64,000 nt of DNA from Diplosphaera chodatii (taxonomy: Eukaryota; Chlorophyta; Trebouxiophyceae; Prasiolales; Stichococcaceae): positions 1-64,000 of the forward strand of contig JAALGY010000062.1 in assembly GCA_032358165.1 (NCBI GenBank), in the 5' to 3' direction. Position numbers and translations under genes: made by a program. Shown piece after piece: positions 22,301 through 33,416 of the stretch (position 1 is the stretch's first letter; each line of letters begins with the position of its first letter). The notes beneath the pieces are model-generated. The model worked only from the letters and a program-made list of their open reading frames with translations, was not told the DNA's origin and did no database searches.

Positions 22301-24866
22301 AGTGCTGTGGCAATATGCTGGTCAGGCGCACACGCAGCTTCATCAGTGGCAGCTCTGGCATATGGACAGGTCTACAGGTGCAGTGCACTTCGGCTGCACG
22401 CCTCTCCCCAACATTGATATGTGAAATGCCCCCATCAAGATGCCTTCACCCTGGGTGGCCACCGCGGCACGTCAGCGCCACGGCGATTGGCCACAGGCAG
22501 CACGCCCCTCAGGATGCTGGCCACCTGGCCCTGGCTGCCGGCGGCGTGCTGCAGCATCAGCACCAGCGGTGAAGGATGCAGCGCTTGGACGGGGCTGCAG
22601 AGACTGCTTGGGCTGCCAGAAGCAGTCGCACTGTCCTCATTACACAGAAAAGCAGAAGTACAGCAGGCAGATGTATGGACAGCGGCAAGTTTCCAGTCGA
22701 AGTGTTGCTCCAGGTTGTAGCCAAGCATGTAGCTGATCGTCATGCTGCTCATCACTGACACATGCAGCAACAGGTAGTCTGTCACCAGGCTCAGCGCTTG
22801 CTGCAGCGCGTCAGCAGTTGGCCGCAGCTGCGCCTCAAACAGGAGGCACCGCCAGATGAGATCTCGGACACCCTGCAGCAAGCTCACCATGTCGTCAGAG
22901 GTGGCGCGAATGCCACAAAGCGAGGGCAGCACCTGCTGATGCAGGCTCTACGCGTGCTCGTGGCTGGAAGCACCTGCAGCCTAGCTTTCCTTCAGTGCTG
23001 TGCAATGCCAGCTCAAATTTAGGCGAAGACCCACATGAGGTCGGCATGGATGTGCTGCCGGCAACCAAATGTGCTCTGAGCGTTGGGGTTCAGGGTTTAG
23101 GGTCTACTGTGGCAGCACACCTGGGGGGCCGGCAGCGCCCTGTCGAAAAGTCTGCGGTCGCCCAGGATCTGCGGGTGCACCTGCTGCCCTGTTGCCACCT
23201 CCGCCGCCATGCACCCAAAGGCGTGGATGTCGTCCTCGAAAGTCGGCGCGCCCTCAGGGGAGATGCTCATCGCTGCAAGCATGCAGCAGGGCAGCGGGGT
23301 CAGCCACCTTGGCAAGCAGGCACAGTGCTCCTGGAGCTGCTGCTGTTCTTGCCATGCAGGACAGCGTATGACATTCGTTACGCAGCAGAGCATGGGGGCA
23401 GCGGCTGCGCTGTGCAGGCGTAAGGTGCACCTGGACACCTGAAAATCTGCAGACCGCTGGGCGTCACACGGGCAACAAACCCACACACCTGTCAGGCACG
23501 CCAGGAATGCGTTGCCATCGGACGACAGCAGCACGTTTGACGCCGACACGCCGCCGTGCACCACTCCGCTGGCGTGCATGTGGTGCAGGCCCTGCGCCAC
23601 CTGCGCCAGCAGCGCCAGGGCCGGCGCCGCCAATGGGATGCCCTGCAGCACATCACCACATGCATGATGGCAACTCGCAAGCACCGCAAGAAGACACACA
23701 CGGTGCTGGCGTAGCCCAGGGGCCACGGCATGGGCTGAAAGGACACATGGTCGAAGGGCAGGTCTGAGCAACTGAGGTGCGAGGGAGTGACACATGTGAC
23801 AGTGCCGCTCATGTACCTGGTTGTGCCGCCACCGCAGCACGGATCGCAGGGAGCCTTGGGCCTGTACACGCACGGTCGCACACATACATACGGTGATGCT
23901 ACACTGATGCAACACTGGCTGATCAGGTTCCAGAATGTAACGCGTGTGTTGGCCATGTGCACGTGCCAAGCAGTCGCCTCTAGCGCAGTTGCATGAGCAG
24001 CCCCGAAGAGGGTAACGCAAAGTATGCATCTTCCTCGGCGCAGTCACATCTCCACCTTGCAGGGGGTGACAGTGTGGATGCGCCTTGTGTTCTCGTCGCA
24101 GGAGTACCGAAGCAGCTGCAGCACACTAGGATGGCGCAGCTGCTGCAGGGTCGCCAGCCTCCTGCCCACCTGCTGCTGCAGGCACGCACAGTAGGAAGCA
24201 CGCGTGAACCAGCGCCCGACAGCAACAGCAACACACAGGCTCTAGCTGGAGTGCGCGCCGCAAAACTTCATTCGCTGCACTAGCATGCACGGCACCGTTC
24301 GTGTCCCGTTGTGCGGTGGGAGCTAGGCAGGAAACAGACAGAACAGACACGATCAGGCGCATCTGCCCGCTGAGCTGGGCACTATAACAGTCACCCACCC
24401 CTGCAGGCCCAGATGGGATCTTGAAGGTGTGGACCACAACCTCGCCGAATACAGGCCAGTGCACCAGCTTGGGCGCTTCGCAGGACGCCGTGCACGCTTC
24501 ACGCAGCGCAGCGTGGCACGGCAGCCCCAGGCACGCCTGCGCAAGACGTGCAACGCGGCGAGGTTGGTCCGGCTTGCTTGCTGAATCGGAGGATCGGATT
24601 TGGCTCACGCTCGCTGAGTCGTGTCTCATGTGAAGCGTGCAGTCATGTTGCTGCGCTCCTGCGCACCGGCACATACAGGTATGAGGCAGGTCTGCACTGT
24701 ACATGGCTCCGGCACGAGCACCTACCCTGGTTCCGACACGGCTGCCCGCCGGCATTTGCTGGCGCCCGTTCTGATCGTCGATACCAGCGTCTTCCGTGCT
24801 TGGGGCCTGCTCAGCGTCCGCATTGTGATCCTGCCACAGCTCGATCAGATCGGCAGCGTCCTCCAT
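19397..24866 (-). CDS. Kinase-like (probable pseudokinase) protein, copy B
   Basis: Inverted paralogue of copy A with the same exon order. A possible start is ATG 24866 (MEDAADLIELWQDHNADAEQ). Landmarks: APKLVHWPVFGEVVVHTFKI (about 24480-24420; Lys kept where A has Arg), LATLQQLRHPSVLQLLRYSC (about 24165-24105), GSLRSVLRWRHNQ (about 23860-23820), MHASGVVHGGVSASNVLL then FLACLT (about 23580-23500), SISPEGAPTFEDDIHAFG (about 23270-23210), LIWRCLLFEAQLRPTADAL (about 22870-22800), QRAAWLAARMLAEAADA (about 22135-22080), GLAYMQLQQLQG (about 21705-21665), GGEAVACVFSLEGELLPAF (about 21050-20990), VYAELARCLQRHDGIL (about 20270-20215). The tail is Gln-rich, with two long Q runs near 19.80-19.86 kb. The catalytic-loop Asp is Gly (HGG) and DFG is CLT, so kinase activity is unlikely. 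The open frame passes a GTGAGT donor and would stop at 19190; splicing to ARM exons is the better reading. Confidence 0.6.
21791..21895 (-). repeat. Block identical to copy A (partner of 7443-7547)
   Basis: Reverse complement identical to 7443-7547 over 105 bases by eye; identity breaks just outside on both sides. It lies between the QRAAW and GLAYMQ exons of copy B, the same place as in copy A. Confidence 0.8.
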
Positions 24867-25471
24867 GATGTTCTGCCACGCAGCTGGCCCGCGACGCCCC
24901 GAACCGCAGGGGTGCTGCCTACTCTTGACAACGTTTCGCACGGCAACAATTTTCAGGTTGTCACAACGAGCTCACAATCTGCACATGCCAGCGACCGGTT
25001 GTGCTGTTCACACCCAAACCCCAGCCAGCTGTATGTGTTCCTACAACGCCTCGCGTGAGCAGAGGCACTGCCGCCGTGCCGCCCGGCGGCGACGCAACAG
25101 GCGGAAACGAGGAGTCGTGCACGTGTTGCCAAAACACCCTTTACTTGCCACAGATGGGCTGGCCGCTGATGATACTGTAGGTCTGCTGAAGGGACGCATT
25201 TCTTGTCTTCGTAACCCTGCGCAAGGCAGATCCCTTTCCCTCCCGTCAGATTGACTGGCCACGTAATGCTTAGTCATCGACTGCAGCCCGCCTTGCACCA
25301 CTGCAGCTCTAGTGGCCAGTAGCCAGGACCTGATGTCGACACAGATTGTACAGCATGGAGGACACGCCGACCGGCAGACAAGCCAAAACGCCTGACAGAC
25401 AGTAACGTTTGGCGCGGTGTGCATCATGAGCAACACCGGTGCACATGTGTGCACCATGGACAGCTGCACGC

Positions 25472-28370
25472 TCAGCTGACGCCCGCTGCCTCCGCCACCG
25501 TGGCACCGGCTTCGGCAGGCGGCGCCGCGCGGCCCCTGTTCGCCAGGGCGTTCAGCGGGGCTGGTATGTCGTGGATGGGCGCGCCCCTGGAATTCCGCTC
25601 CACAATCTCCTTCGCCAGCTTGACCTGCATCGGCAAGCGCGCCAAGGTTGCGGGACTGAGGTATGTGGCGGAAGCTTCGACAGCGCAGGAAGCACAGGAG
25701 CCCGGACTGTGGTGGTCTCTGTGTGTTCCCAGTGCATGGCGACAGAGCACGGGGCGTCACCTGGCGGCCCAGCACGAGGATCGACACGGTTCCGTGGCCG
25801 GTGGCGCCCCTGGCAGTCCTGCCAGCCCTGCGCACGTACTCCGAAGGGTCCCTGCAAAGCAGAACGCAACGTGTCACCTGAGGCACTTGTACACAGAAAG
25901 GACAGTCCAACAGTAAGCAGCCTACAGATAACAGACGCTGTCGCTGAGTAGGCGTTTGCCTGGGGAAGTCGAACAGCACGACGTGGCCGACGCCCGGCAG
26001 GTCAATGCCGCGCGAGGCCCTGTCGCTGGCCACCAGGATGAGCGGCTGGTCGCCATACCGCGGCGGCTGCATGAACGCCTGCGGGCAGGGTGTTCGCATG
26101 CTTGCGGATATGTGGCACACCGTCAGAGCGCCGAAAGCACCAAAAGCAGTGACCGGCTGGACCATGCAAGCTGCTCACTGAATGTACAACGCCAGTGCCA
26201 CACCTGCAGGTTGGCCAGCCGCTGCGGGGTGGTGATGGCAGCGTGGTATGGCAGCACCGTCAAGCCAAGGCCTCTCTCGCTGTGCTGCCGGCTGTCACTG
26301 AAGTCGTCGTCGTCTGAGCCGCCGCGGCTGCTGTGCTCGGGCGCCCGGCTGCCCGCGCGGTTCAGCGCATTCTCGACGACGCGGCATGTGTCGATCTTGT
26401 TGCAGAACACGATGACGCGCTCCGCTGGCTGCTTACCAAAAACCACAGGAGTTGACATAATGGGCAAGGGCATCCCATCTTGCCGTCTGTTGCCATACGC
26501 AGCCTGAAGTACGAAACTCTAAAGAGCATTTCAAGTAGGGCTGCAAAGTGCACCTGGCCGCGCAGCAGGGCCAGGAGCGCGTCCAGCTTGCGCTGCCGGC
26601 CGCTCTCCTCGCTGATGTCCTCCCCGCCGCTGCAGTCCAGCACCTGCTCCAGCACGCCTGTGCGAGAAGATGCACAGCAACAGGCTGTGAGTGGCCATGA
26701 TCACCGCAATGCCATGCACAGACGCAGCTTCTTAGTAACCCGAGTTGATGCTGATGCGGTTGAGGAATGCCCAGCACTGGGATCACTGATCAGCCCAGCA
26801 AGCGGCAGCGCTGTGCCCAAATCGGACCCACCAGGCGCGCTGCAGTGCAGGCCCGGCCCGAGCGCCGGCACGATGCCCGGGAAGCTGCCCGCCAGCGCGT
26901 CGTACAGCGCCGCCGGCAGCGTCGCGGTGACCAGCACGAAGCGCGTCGCCGGCGGCGCGCCGGCCCTCAGTGGCGCCACCTGCTCCGCAAACGCCGCCGC
27001 GTCGCCTGCAGAACGCAGCTCAACCCGCCTCAGCCACCGCCAGCGCCACGCACGACAATGCTGTCTCACGGTAGAGCTGCTGTACCTGCTCCCTACAGCT
27101 GCAACAACATGCCAGCTTGCCAGCCATGTTGTGCCAGCAAGATGACAGTGGTGCTGCCATGCCGCAGGGTGAACATCGAACATCTGGGGTGCTCACTCAG
27201 CAGCAGGTCGGCCTCGTCCAGCACGACGGCGCGGCAGGCGTCCAGCCGCAGCGTGCCGGCCGCCAGGTGCTCCCGCGCCCGGCCGGGACCCGCCACCACC
27301 ACGTCCACGCCCTGCACCCAGCGCAGCAGCCTGGCTCGCAGCAGGGCGACTGAGATTGGTGACCACAGAAAGTGTTCACCAGGTGTGCGGTGCGGCTTTG
27401 GCCGTAGTAAAGGTAGCCTCAGACTGCTGTGCAAGGAACGCACCTACTTTGCAGTACAAACCTGCGCAGTCACCTGCGTTCTCGCCTATGTGGTATCGCA
27501 TATGTGGTATCGCACATCTGTAGGGCCTCTACAGGTCCGGAAGAGCTGACCTGGTCCAGCGCCTCGCGCTGCGTCTTCCAGGGGCGGCCGCCGGTCAGCG
27601 CCGCGCTGCGCAGGGGCGCGCCCCTGGCCAGGCCCCGCACCACCGCCAGCACCTGCTGGCACAGCTCTGCGGGCGCCACACGCAGCAGTCTGTCAGACAG
27701 CCTGTCTGAGAATGATCTCCATGCCGCATTGCAGCTGGCATAACGATCTGATGCAGGGTTTTTCAGGGTGTAATGTAGGTGCGCAGCTGGATGCAGCGGT
27801 GAAAGCAAGTGCCGCAGCAGCTGGCGCACCCTCGGTGGGCGTGATGACCAGCAGGCGCGGGCGGTTGGGCTGCGTGACGGGCCGCCCCGCCGCCGCCTCC
27901 TCGCCCCGCAGCTGCTGCACCAGCGGCGCCAGGTACGCCAGCGTCTTGCCGCTGCCCGCGTGGTCCGCCACCGCGGCGTGCGGCGCGTCGGACAGCAGCA
28001 CCCTGTACGCCGCCGCCTGGATGTGCGAGGGGCGAGTGATGCCGAGCCCCTTCAGCGCCTCCACCATCTCGGGCGTGGCGCCGGCCGCCTTGAAGCTCTG
28101 GGACGTGAAGAACGCCGCCTTGCTGGCCGGCGCCGGCTGCTGCCGCCCGCCGCCCCTGCCCCTGCCCCTGCCCCTGCCGCTGCCTCGCCCCCCTGCGACG
28201 CTCCTGCCGCCGCCACCGCCGTCCTCCATCCGCTGCCGGCTTTGCTGCTGCTGCTGCTGTGATGCTTCGCCTCCGCCGCGGCCTCCCCGAGCTGGTGTCT
28301 GTGTTCGTCCGCCGCCTCTGCTGCCACTACCGCGGCCATCGCGCCGCTCACCGGTGGCTGCAGCTGCCAT
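25472..28370 (-). CDS. RH50: DEAD-box ATP-dependent RNA helicase, RH50-like (plastid type)
   Basis: RNA helicase of the plant RH50/RH39 group, probably plastid rRNA or RNA processing. Nine exons fit in phase: 28370-27830, 27666-27551, 27311-27197, 27005-26832, 26657-26554, 26428-26204, 26078-25960, 25851-25761 and 25624-25472, giving 545 residues. The N-terminus is RGG-like (GRGRGRGRGGG) with a Q run. Motifs in order: Q motif (FKAAGATPEMVEALKGLGIT...Q), I (AGSGKT, the A/GxxGxGKT site), Ia (PTEEL across an intron), II (VLDEADLLL), III (TATLP), IV (VIVFCNKIDTCR), V (ASDRASRGIDLP), VI (YVRRAGRTARG) and the tail EIVERNSRGAPIHDIP typical of RH50. One intron (25852-25959) uses a GC donor and is a stop-free multiple of three. 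ATG 28370 is the first in frame; the frame is open upstream to 28463, so a transit peptide may come from an earlier exon. Divergent from PDCD5. Confidence 0.92.
27487..27514. repeat. Perfect 14-bp tandem duplication
   Basis: TATGTGGTATCGCA occurs twice head to tail (27487-27500, 27501-27514) in the intron between exons 2 and 3 of the helicase gene. Confidence 0.85.
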
Positions 28371-29095
28371 AGGCGCAGTCTGCGTGCAGCGGCTGCTGGG
28401 TCCGGCTGCTGCATGGCTGCCGAGCCGATCTGCTGCATGCGCGCTGCTCGTGCTGTAGGGCAAGCACCTTCATGGCAAGAAACGCACATGTCTGCCCGGG
28501 ACCGCACACCTGCCCAGCCCGACATCCTGTGGGCATACGACCAGCCGATGCTCCTCAGGACGCTATGAACGTGTTTGCCCAGAGCAGACTGCACTGGCCA
28601 TTGCACTGTACTATGCAGCTGATTTGCAGCACCTCAACATGATGCGCGGCGGCGGCAGCGGCGCTGTGCAGTGTCCAGCGCTACACCATCCGCTAGGCTG
28701 CGCTTTCCGTCCCCGTGGTTGCACAAATCAGCAGCTCACTTCAGCTGAAAGTGATGCATGCGTTGCAAATGCAGGAGTGCTGTTCCGGAAGTGGGTCTGC
28801 ACTGGTTTTGACAAGCACCCTCCGGGACATTGCATGCCAAGCCAATTTGCCATTTGCAGGAACATCGCGCATGGTCATTTGCAGACTCGACACCAGCAGG
28901 CACTGGTGGCTGTAAGCCCGCGAGGGTCAATTGCAGCTGCTGCACATTCAGCTTGCAGTCGAGCAGACCAGCAAAGACTTGAACGCTTCGCAAGATTATC
29001 GTGATACCGTTGTGCCTGCAGCAAAAGGACCAGGGAGGTTTGTAAGCTGTCCTGACAGCAGCGGGCACCCTACGAGCGTGTCGACATCTGGCAGA
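28371..29095. promoter_or_regulatory. Divergent upstream region of helicase and PDCD5
   Basis: About 0.7 kb between two 5' ends pointing apart, so both promoters should lie here. I see no TATA box or other certain motif. A minus-strand upstream exon encoding a plastid transit peptide for the helicase could also sit here (open frame from 28463). Confidence 0.4.
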
Positions 29096-30063
29096 ATGGT
29101 GCGCCGTCCACTGCCGCAGCCAGCATGGCACGCAGCACTTGCTGATGTTTGCGTGAGCAGACACAGAGCCAGAACTCCTCAGCATTCAGCCTCACACGTA
29201 AGTTTGCTTATTGCATGTATAAGCGATCTGGCTGGTCGCACAGGCGGATGACCCGGAACTGGAGGCAATCCGGCAGCGCCGCATGCAGCAGCTCATGGGC
29301 CAACAGTACGGTGGCGGCGCACAGGTCACCCACGGACACACGTGCTACTGAGTCGTGGGCAGCGCAATCTGCAAACGCGCCTTGCCTGTAGCTCATTCCG
29401 AGCCACCGAAATCCACAAGTGGCGGCATCGCTCGGTGGCACATTGCAGGGCGGGCAGCAAATGACGCCAGAGCAGCAGCAGCAGCAGCAGGAGGCGCAGC
29501 AGGCGGCGGACGAGCAGCGGCAGTCCATGCTGCACGCCATCATGCAGCCGGCGGCTCGAGAACGATGTGCGCGTCGGCTCGATGCAACTGCTGCTTGCAT
29601 CTGCTGCCAGTTGAGGGGTGCTCTGATGTTGCTCCATCTGCCTCGCATGGAGTACCCTCCAGACCCAGCTCCCCCATGTGTCCTGATGCTTTTGGTCTGC
29701 TTAACACTGCAGTACAGCGCATTGCACTGGTGAAGCCGGAGAAGGCGCGCGGCGTTGAGGACCTGCTGCTGAACGCCGCCAAGCGCGGCCAGCTGGGGCA
29801 GAAGGTGCAAACTTAGGGTTGAGGATCTGATCTCCGCCCTGCTGCGCAGCCGGCCAGCATGCCCTGACGGAGTGATCGGGTCTGCTTTACGAGCAGTCGC
29901 GCCTGTGCGGTGCGTGCTGAACCTGCTGGTTGTCATGTGTGCACAGGTGTCAGAGGAGCGGCTGATCGAGCTGCTGGAGCAGGTCAATCAGCAGGCGGGC
30001 GGCAGCAAGACGCGCGTGACCATCCAGCGGCGGCGCACCGGAATGGATGATGACGACTTCTGA
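29096..30063 (+). CDS. PDCD5: PDCD5 / TFAR19 family protein
   Basis: Small conserved eukaryotic/archaeal protein, linked in other organisms to chaperonin TRiC binding, apoptosis and acetyltransferase regulation. Exons fitting in phase: 29244-29324 (ADDPELEAIRQRRMQQLMGQ), 29449-29566 (GGQQMTPEQQ..., DEQRQSMLHAIMQPAARER), 29713-29804 (LQRIALVKPEKARGVEDLLL then GQLGQK) and 29947-30063 (VSEERLIELLEQVN ... VTIQRRRTGMDDDDF stop). ALVKPEK, the EERLIELLEQ helix and the acidic C-terminus are family signatures. The start Met is not in the 29244 exon; ATG 29096-29098 followed directly by GTGCGC would supply it in phase, giving a 136-residue protein, close to the usual 120-130. The 29324 donor is GTCACC, a weak site. 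Convergent with the CBM20 gene. Confidence 0.93.
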
Positions 30064-30532
30064 ATGATCGTGGACTCATGATATGTGCTGCATGCCACAC
30101 GCCGTCGCTCAGACTGCCGATGAAGCTCCGACAGGCTTCAAAAAAAGGATCGTGCCGGATGTGTTTTTAACCGAGGCATGACAGTTGATAAGGTCAGGTT
30201 ATCAGCTGCTCACATGCCATGATGAAGTGTCGACGTTGCTGTTCGAAACCCAGGGAAAGCTCTGCAGATGTACAAGCCTCGCAACTTTCAATCCAACACA
30301 CATCTGGTCACACAGAGCCTCAGCACTTGTCCGCATTGACTCAGGAGTACATCTCAAAGAAAACCACAACAGGTGGAACACCTTCCAGTGAACGCTGGTC
30401 ACAGCAGCAACACTCCGCTTCCAAAGTGAGCCAAACTGCACAGGCCTGCTGCCAACGCTGACAGCATACAAGCTGGGTCAGCACCACAGGCTACACTACC
30501 GCCTCAGGCGCTGGCGCTGGTCGAGAGTTCTC
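30064..30532. other. Convergent intergenic region
   Basis: Spacer between the 3' ends of PDCD5 (+) and the CBM20 gene (-). It contains an A7 run near 30140-30147 and otherwise no coding or structural feature that I can support. Confidence 0.45.
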
Positions 30533-32786
30533 TCACTGCTGCAGGCGCCCCAAGATTTCAGCTGCCAGCTGCTGCACGCCCTGGTCAGCCGGGTCGAACG
30601 AGAACGTGATGGTGCCGTCGTCCTTCACCTCCACGTCGTGCCGGCCCATGAAGCTCCCGTCGCCCTGCGCGATTGGCCTGGCGGCGGTGACGGCGGCGCT
30701 TGCCTGGTGTTGAACCGCCCCGTTGTCGCCGCTCAGCTCTGCCCCCTGAACAGCGTCCGCAGCCACTGCACCGCTGCTGGCACCTGCCTGCGGTAAGGAG
30801 CGGACGCTCAGCTCGGCCCACTGGACGGACCTCACGGCTGGCAACAAGCGTACAGCTGCTGCAGTCACGCAGGGCCACGCACACATCAGCTGCATGGAGG
30901 GGCGACCGTGGTCACGGCTTCAAGCTTGGTGGTGTCAGCCAGCAGATGAGGAAGGGCGTGCCGTGTCCTGGGCGGACTCCTCCTCATCTGCGGGCGCGCC
31001 CTCCCCCGCGGCCGCCGCGTCTGCCTCCGGCAGGGCGTCCTCCCCCGGCGGGCCCGCCGCCCTGTAGGTGTCGCCCACCTGCTCCTGCCCGCCGATCTGC
31101 ACACACGCCAGGTGACCCTCAGCCAGGCCGCACTCCCTGATCGTGTTTGAGACCTGATCATGATGAACGTGGCACCCATGACAGCGTGCCCTGCGCTTAT
31201 GGCCTTAGCTTTGTGCAATGCAGACGCTCCGCTGCCTGCAGGGCCTGCAAGGACACCCCACAGCCTATACCCGGGACCGGCATGATGCTGTCAACGACAA
31301 GAAATGCACCTTCTCCTCGATGAGCTCTGCCTCCTCGGACTCCACGGCGGGCTCCTGGCTGCCCTGTGCTGCTCCCGGCTCCATGCCCTCTGTGCCGTCA
31401 TACCCAGCCTATGTCAAGTCACCACAGCCGTCAAATGAGGTACCCCCACAGCAGCCAGACCTCGTGGTCCTGAATTGCAGGTGAGCCAGATGCGCAATCT
31501 TCATTGGATACATTCTGTAGAACTCCAAGCATCTGGCGCAAGCGTGTGACAGCAGCCGTCAGCGGAGTGGCGAGACCAGCACCTGCACGCCAAAGGCCGG
31601 GTTGAGCTCCTTTGCTGCGTCCATGTCGACTGACATGTCGATGGCGCTGGGCCGCTCATTGCCTGGAGCACTGCTGCCGCTGCCGCTGCCGCTGCTGACC
31701 TCGGTGTCGCCGCCCATGTGGCACGTCACGCTCAGCTGGCTGCCTGCCACATCCACCGTGCGGTTGGCCGCCTCCTCCCAGTGGAAGCTGCCGTCTCCCT
31801 TTGCGACCACCACCTGCCGAGAACAGCATGGGCCAACACATTGAGACTGTCCGACAGAGGGAGCATCCAGCCTGTGCCACACGACAGGCAGCGCCCATGA
31901 CACAGCGTTGCAGCAAAGCATCAGCTGGCATTGCATCGGCAGCACCTTGAACTCGATGGCGCCATCCGGGAGCGCTGCCTCGGCGGACCAGTTGTCGCCC
32001 TCCGCCCACTCCAGGGCCAGGCCCGCCTCGGGGTCCCAGCCGCCCAGCTGCTCCGACGAGCCCACCAGCCGCAGGTGCTCGCCGAACGCCAGCGGCTGCG
32101 CCGGCACCGTGAACGTGGCGTTTGCATCCGCAGCCTGCGCATGCGCACAGGGACTGGATCATGACGGTGAACACATAACCCAGCCGAGCGTGACAACTTT
32201 CAGCGCACTTCGGTGGTGTAGCGGACTGATGTCTCGGTCCAGCCGTGCTGACGCATGACTCAGGTGTGCAGAAAGACGCTGCATTCACCACTGAAAGGTG
32301 GCCGCGCCTCCGCTGGGTCCTCCCTGCTGGGCTGTGCACAAGCGACTGCCGTGCCCCTGCACCAGTATAGACGCTTGACTGAGACGATAGGCTGCGTCGT
32401 TTGGCACTGAGCTGCCACCAGAGCGTTTGCACATCCCTTTGATCTGTGGTGATCCAGGCATGCAATGTGTCAACAGGCCGCAGTCTGCTGATGACGCTGC
32501 AGTGCACAGCACATCGGGGTGAAGTCTTCTATCAGCAAGGTGCTGGAGCATGGCTTCGGTAGACAAGCCACAAACTTGCACCTGCAAGACGGACGGTGCT
32601 GATGCCAGCGGCTGGTCCGGCCTGCGACTGCCTGGAAGTTGTGCAGAACGGCTTGCACGGCCGTGTCTGCTGCCCTGCCAGCGCTGACATCATTGGCGCC
32701 CGCCCCGCAGAGGCTGCGACGCTTGGCATGGAGCAACTAGGGCACGCAGGTTCCTTGCAGCAGACGACCGGCGATGCGGCCAACAC
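30533..32786 (-). CDS. CBM20 starch-binding domain protein
   Basis: Carbohydrate-binding module 20 protein, expected to bind starch or glycogen-like glucan. The domain is split over two exons: AADANATFTVPAQPLAFGEH with LRLVGSSEQLGGWDPEAGL and WSAEAALPDGAIEFK (32136-31950), then VVVAKGDGSFHWEEAANRTV (about 31815-31760). The join IEFK-VVVAKGDG and the W-E-x-x-x-N-R-T motif are typical of CBM20 binding site 1. A Ser/Gly linker follows and reaches AKELNPAFGVQ. Later exons are an acidic segment MEPGAAQGSQEPAVESEEAE (about 31385-31305), IGGQEQVGDTYRAAG with an acidic run (about 31100-30950), and a last exon containing GRHDVEVKDDGTITFSFDP, ending at stop 30533-30535. N-terminus uncertain: an ATG at 32786 opens a Ser/Ala/Cys-rich, mostly basic reading that could be a plastid transit peptide, but its splice phase to the CBM exon was not resolved. 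No catalytic domain is seen. Confidence 0.72.
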
Positions 32787-33416
32787 ACGATGCAGCCGTG
32801 ACGACCTTCAACGCTGCATGTCTATATGTATGTCACGGCCTGGTGGTTTGCCGAATGGCTGTCGTGACATGCGCTAGTAAGTGATGACTAGCACTCTGCA
32901 CTGGCAAGCACATTGCATGGGCAGGGCTTTGGGTGCAGTTCCCAGGTGGACCAAAGCTCATGAAATGTGACGCAACCGCCTTTTGCCATGGCTGCAGTGA
33001 TGCTAATGGTCTCGCTTGGCATGTTGGCATCGTTTGGGCATCGCTAATCAGGTCGGCTGTGTTTGCTGCATGCGTCTGGTTGCGCAAGTGACGCATTCCT
33101 CACCCGAGTTGCAGTAATGTTGCGTGCAGCAGCCGCAAAGGCTGGTGCAGAAGTATGCACTCTGCGACTGCTTGCCCTGCAAACACAGTGGGCTGCAGCG
33201 ACACATGCCGATGCTGCACATGGAGCTTGGTGGCCGTTGCCACCACAGCCGCTGACCTCGTTGTGAGCTCTACAGCGCTGTGCACCGCAGCAGCATCAAA
33301 ACTCACTCCTGCGCCTGTTGTAGCCTGATGTGATGATCACCACTGTCAACATGCTTTGAACCGACGCGAGGCACCTGCGCAGGCACTCTATTGCCTGCCG
33401 ACCGCCAACAGGGGAC
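32787..33416. promoter_or_regulatory. Divergent upstream region of CBM20 and HSC20 genes
   Basis: About 0.6 kb separating two genes that point away from each other; both promoters are expected here. Short open stretches exist on both strands, but none has recognisable content. Confidence 0.35.

Noticed and set aside
23085..23105. TTTAGGG-like telomeric motif
   Set aside because: Only about one and a half imperfect units (gggttcagggtttaggg), within a copy B intron; not an internal telomere array.
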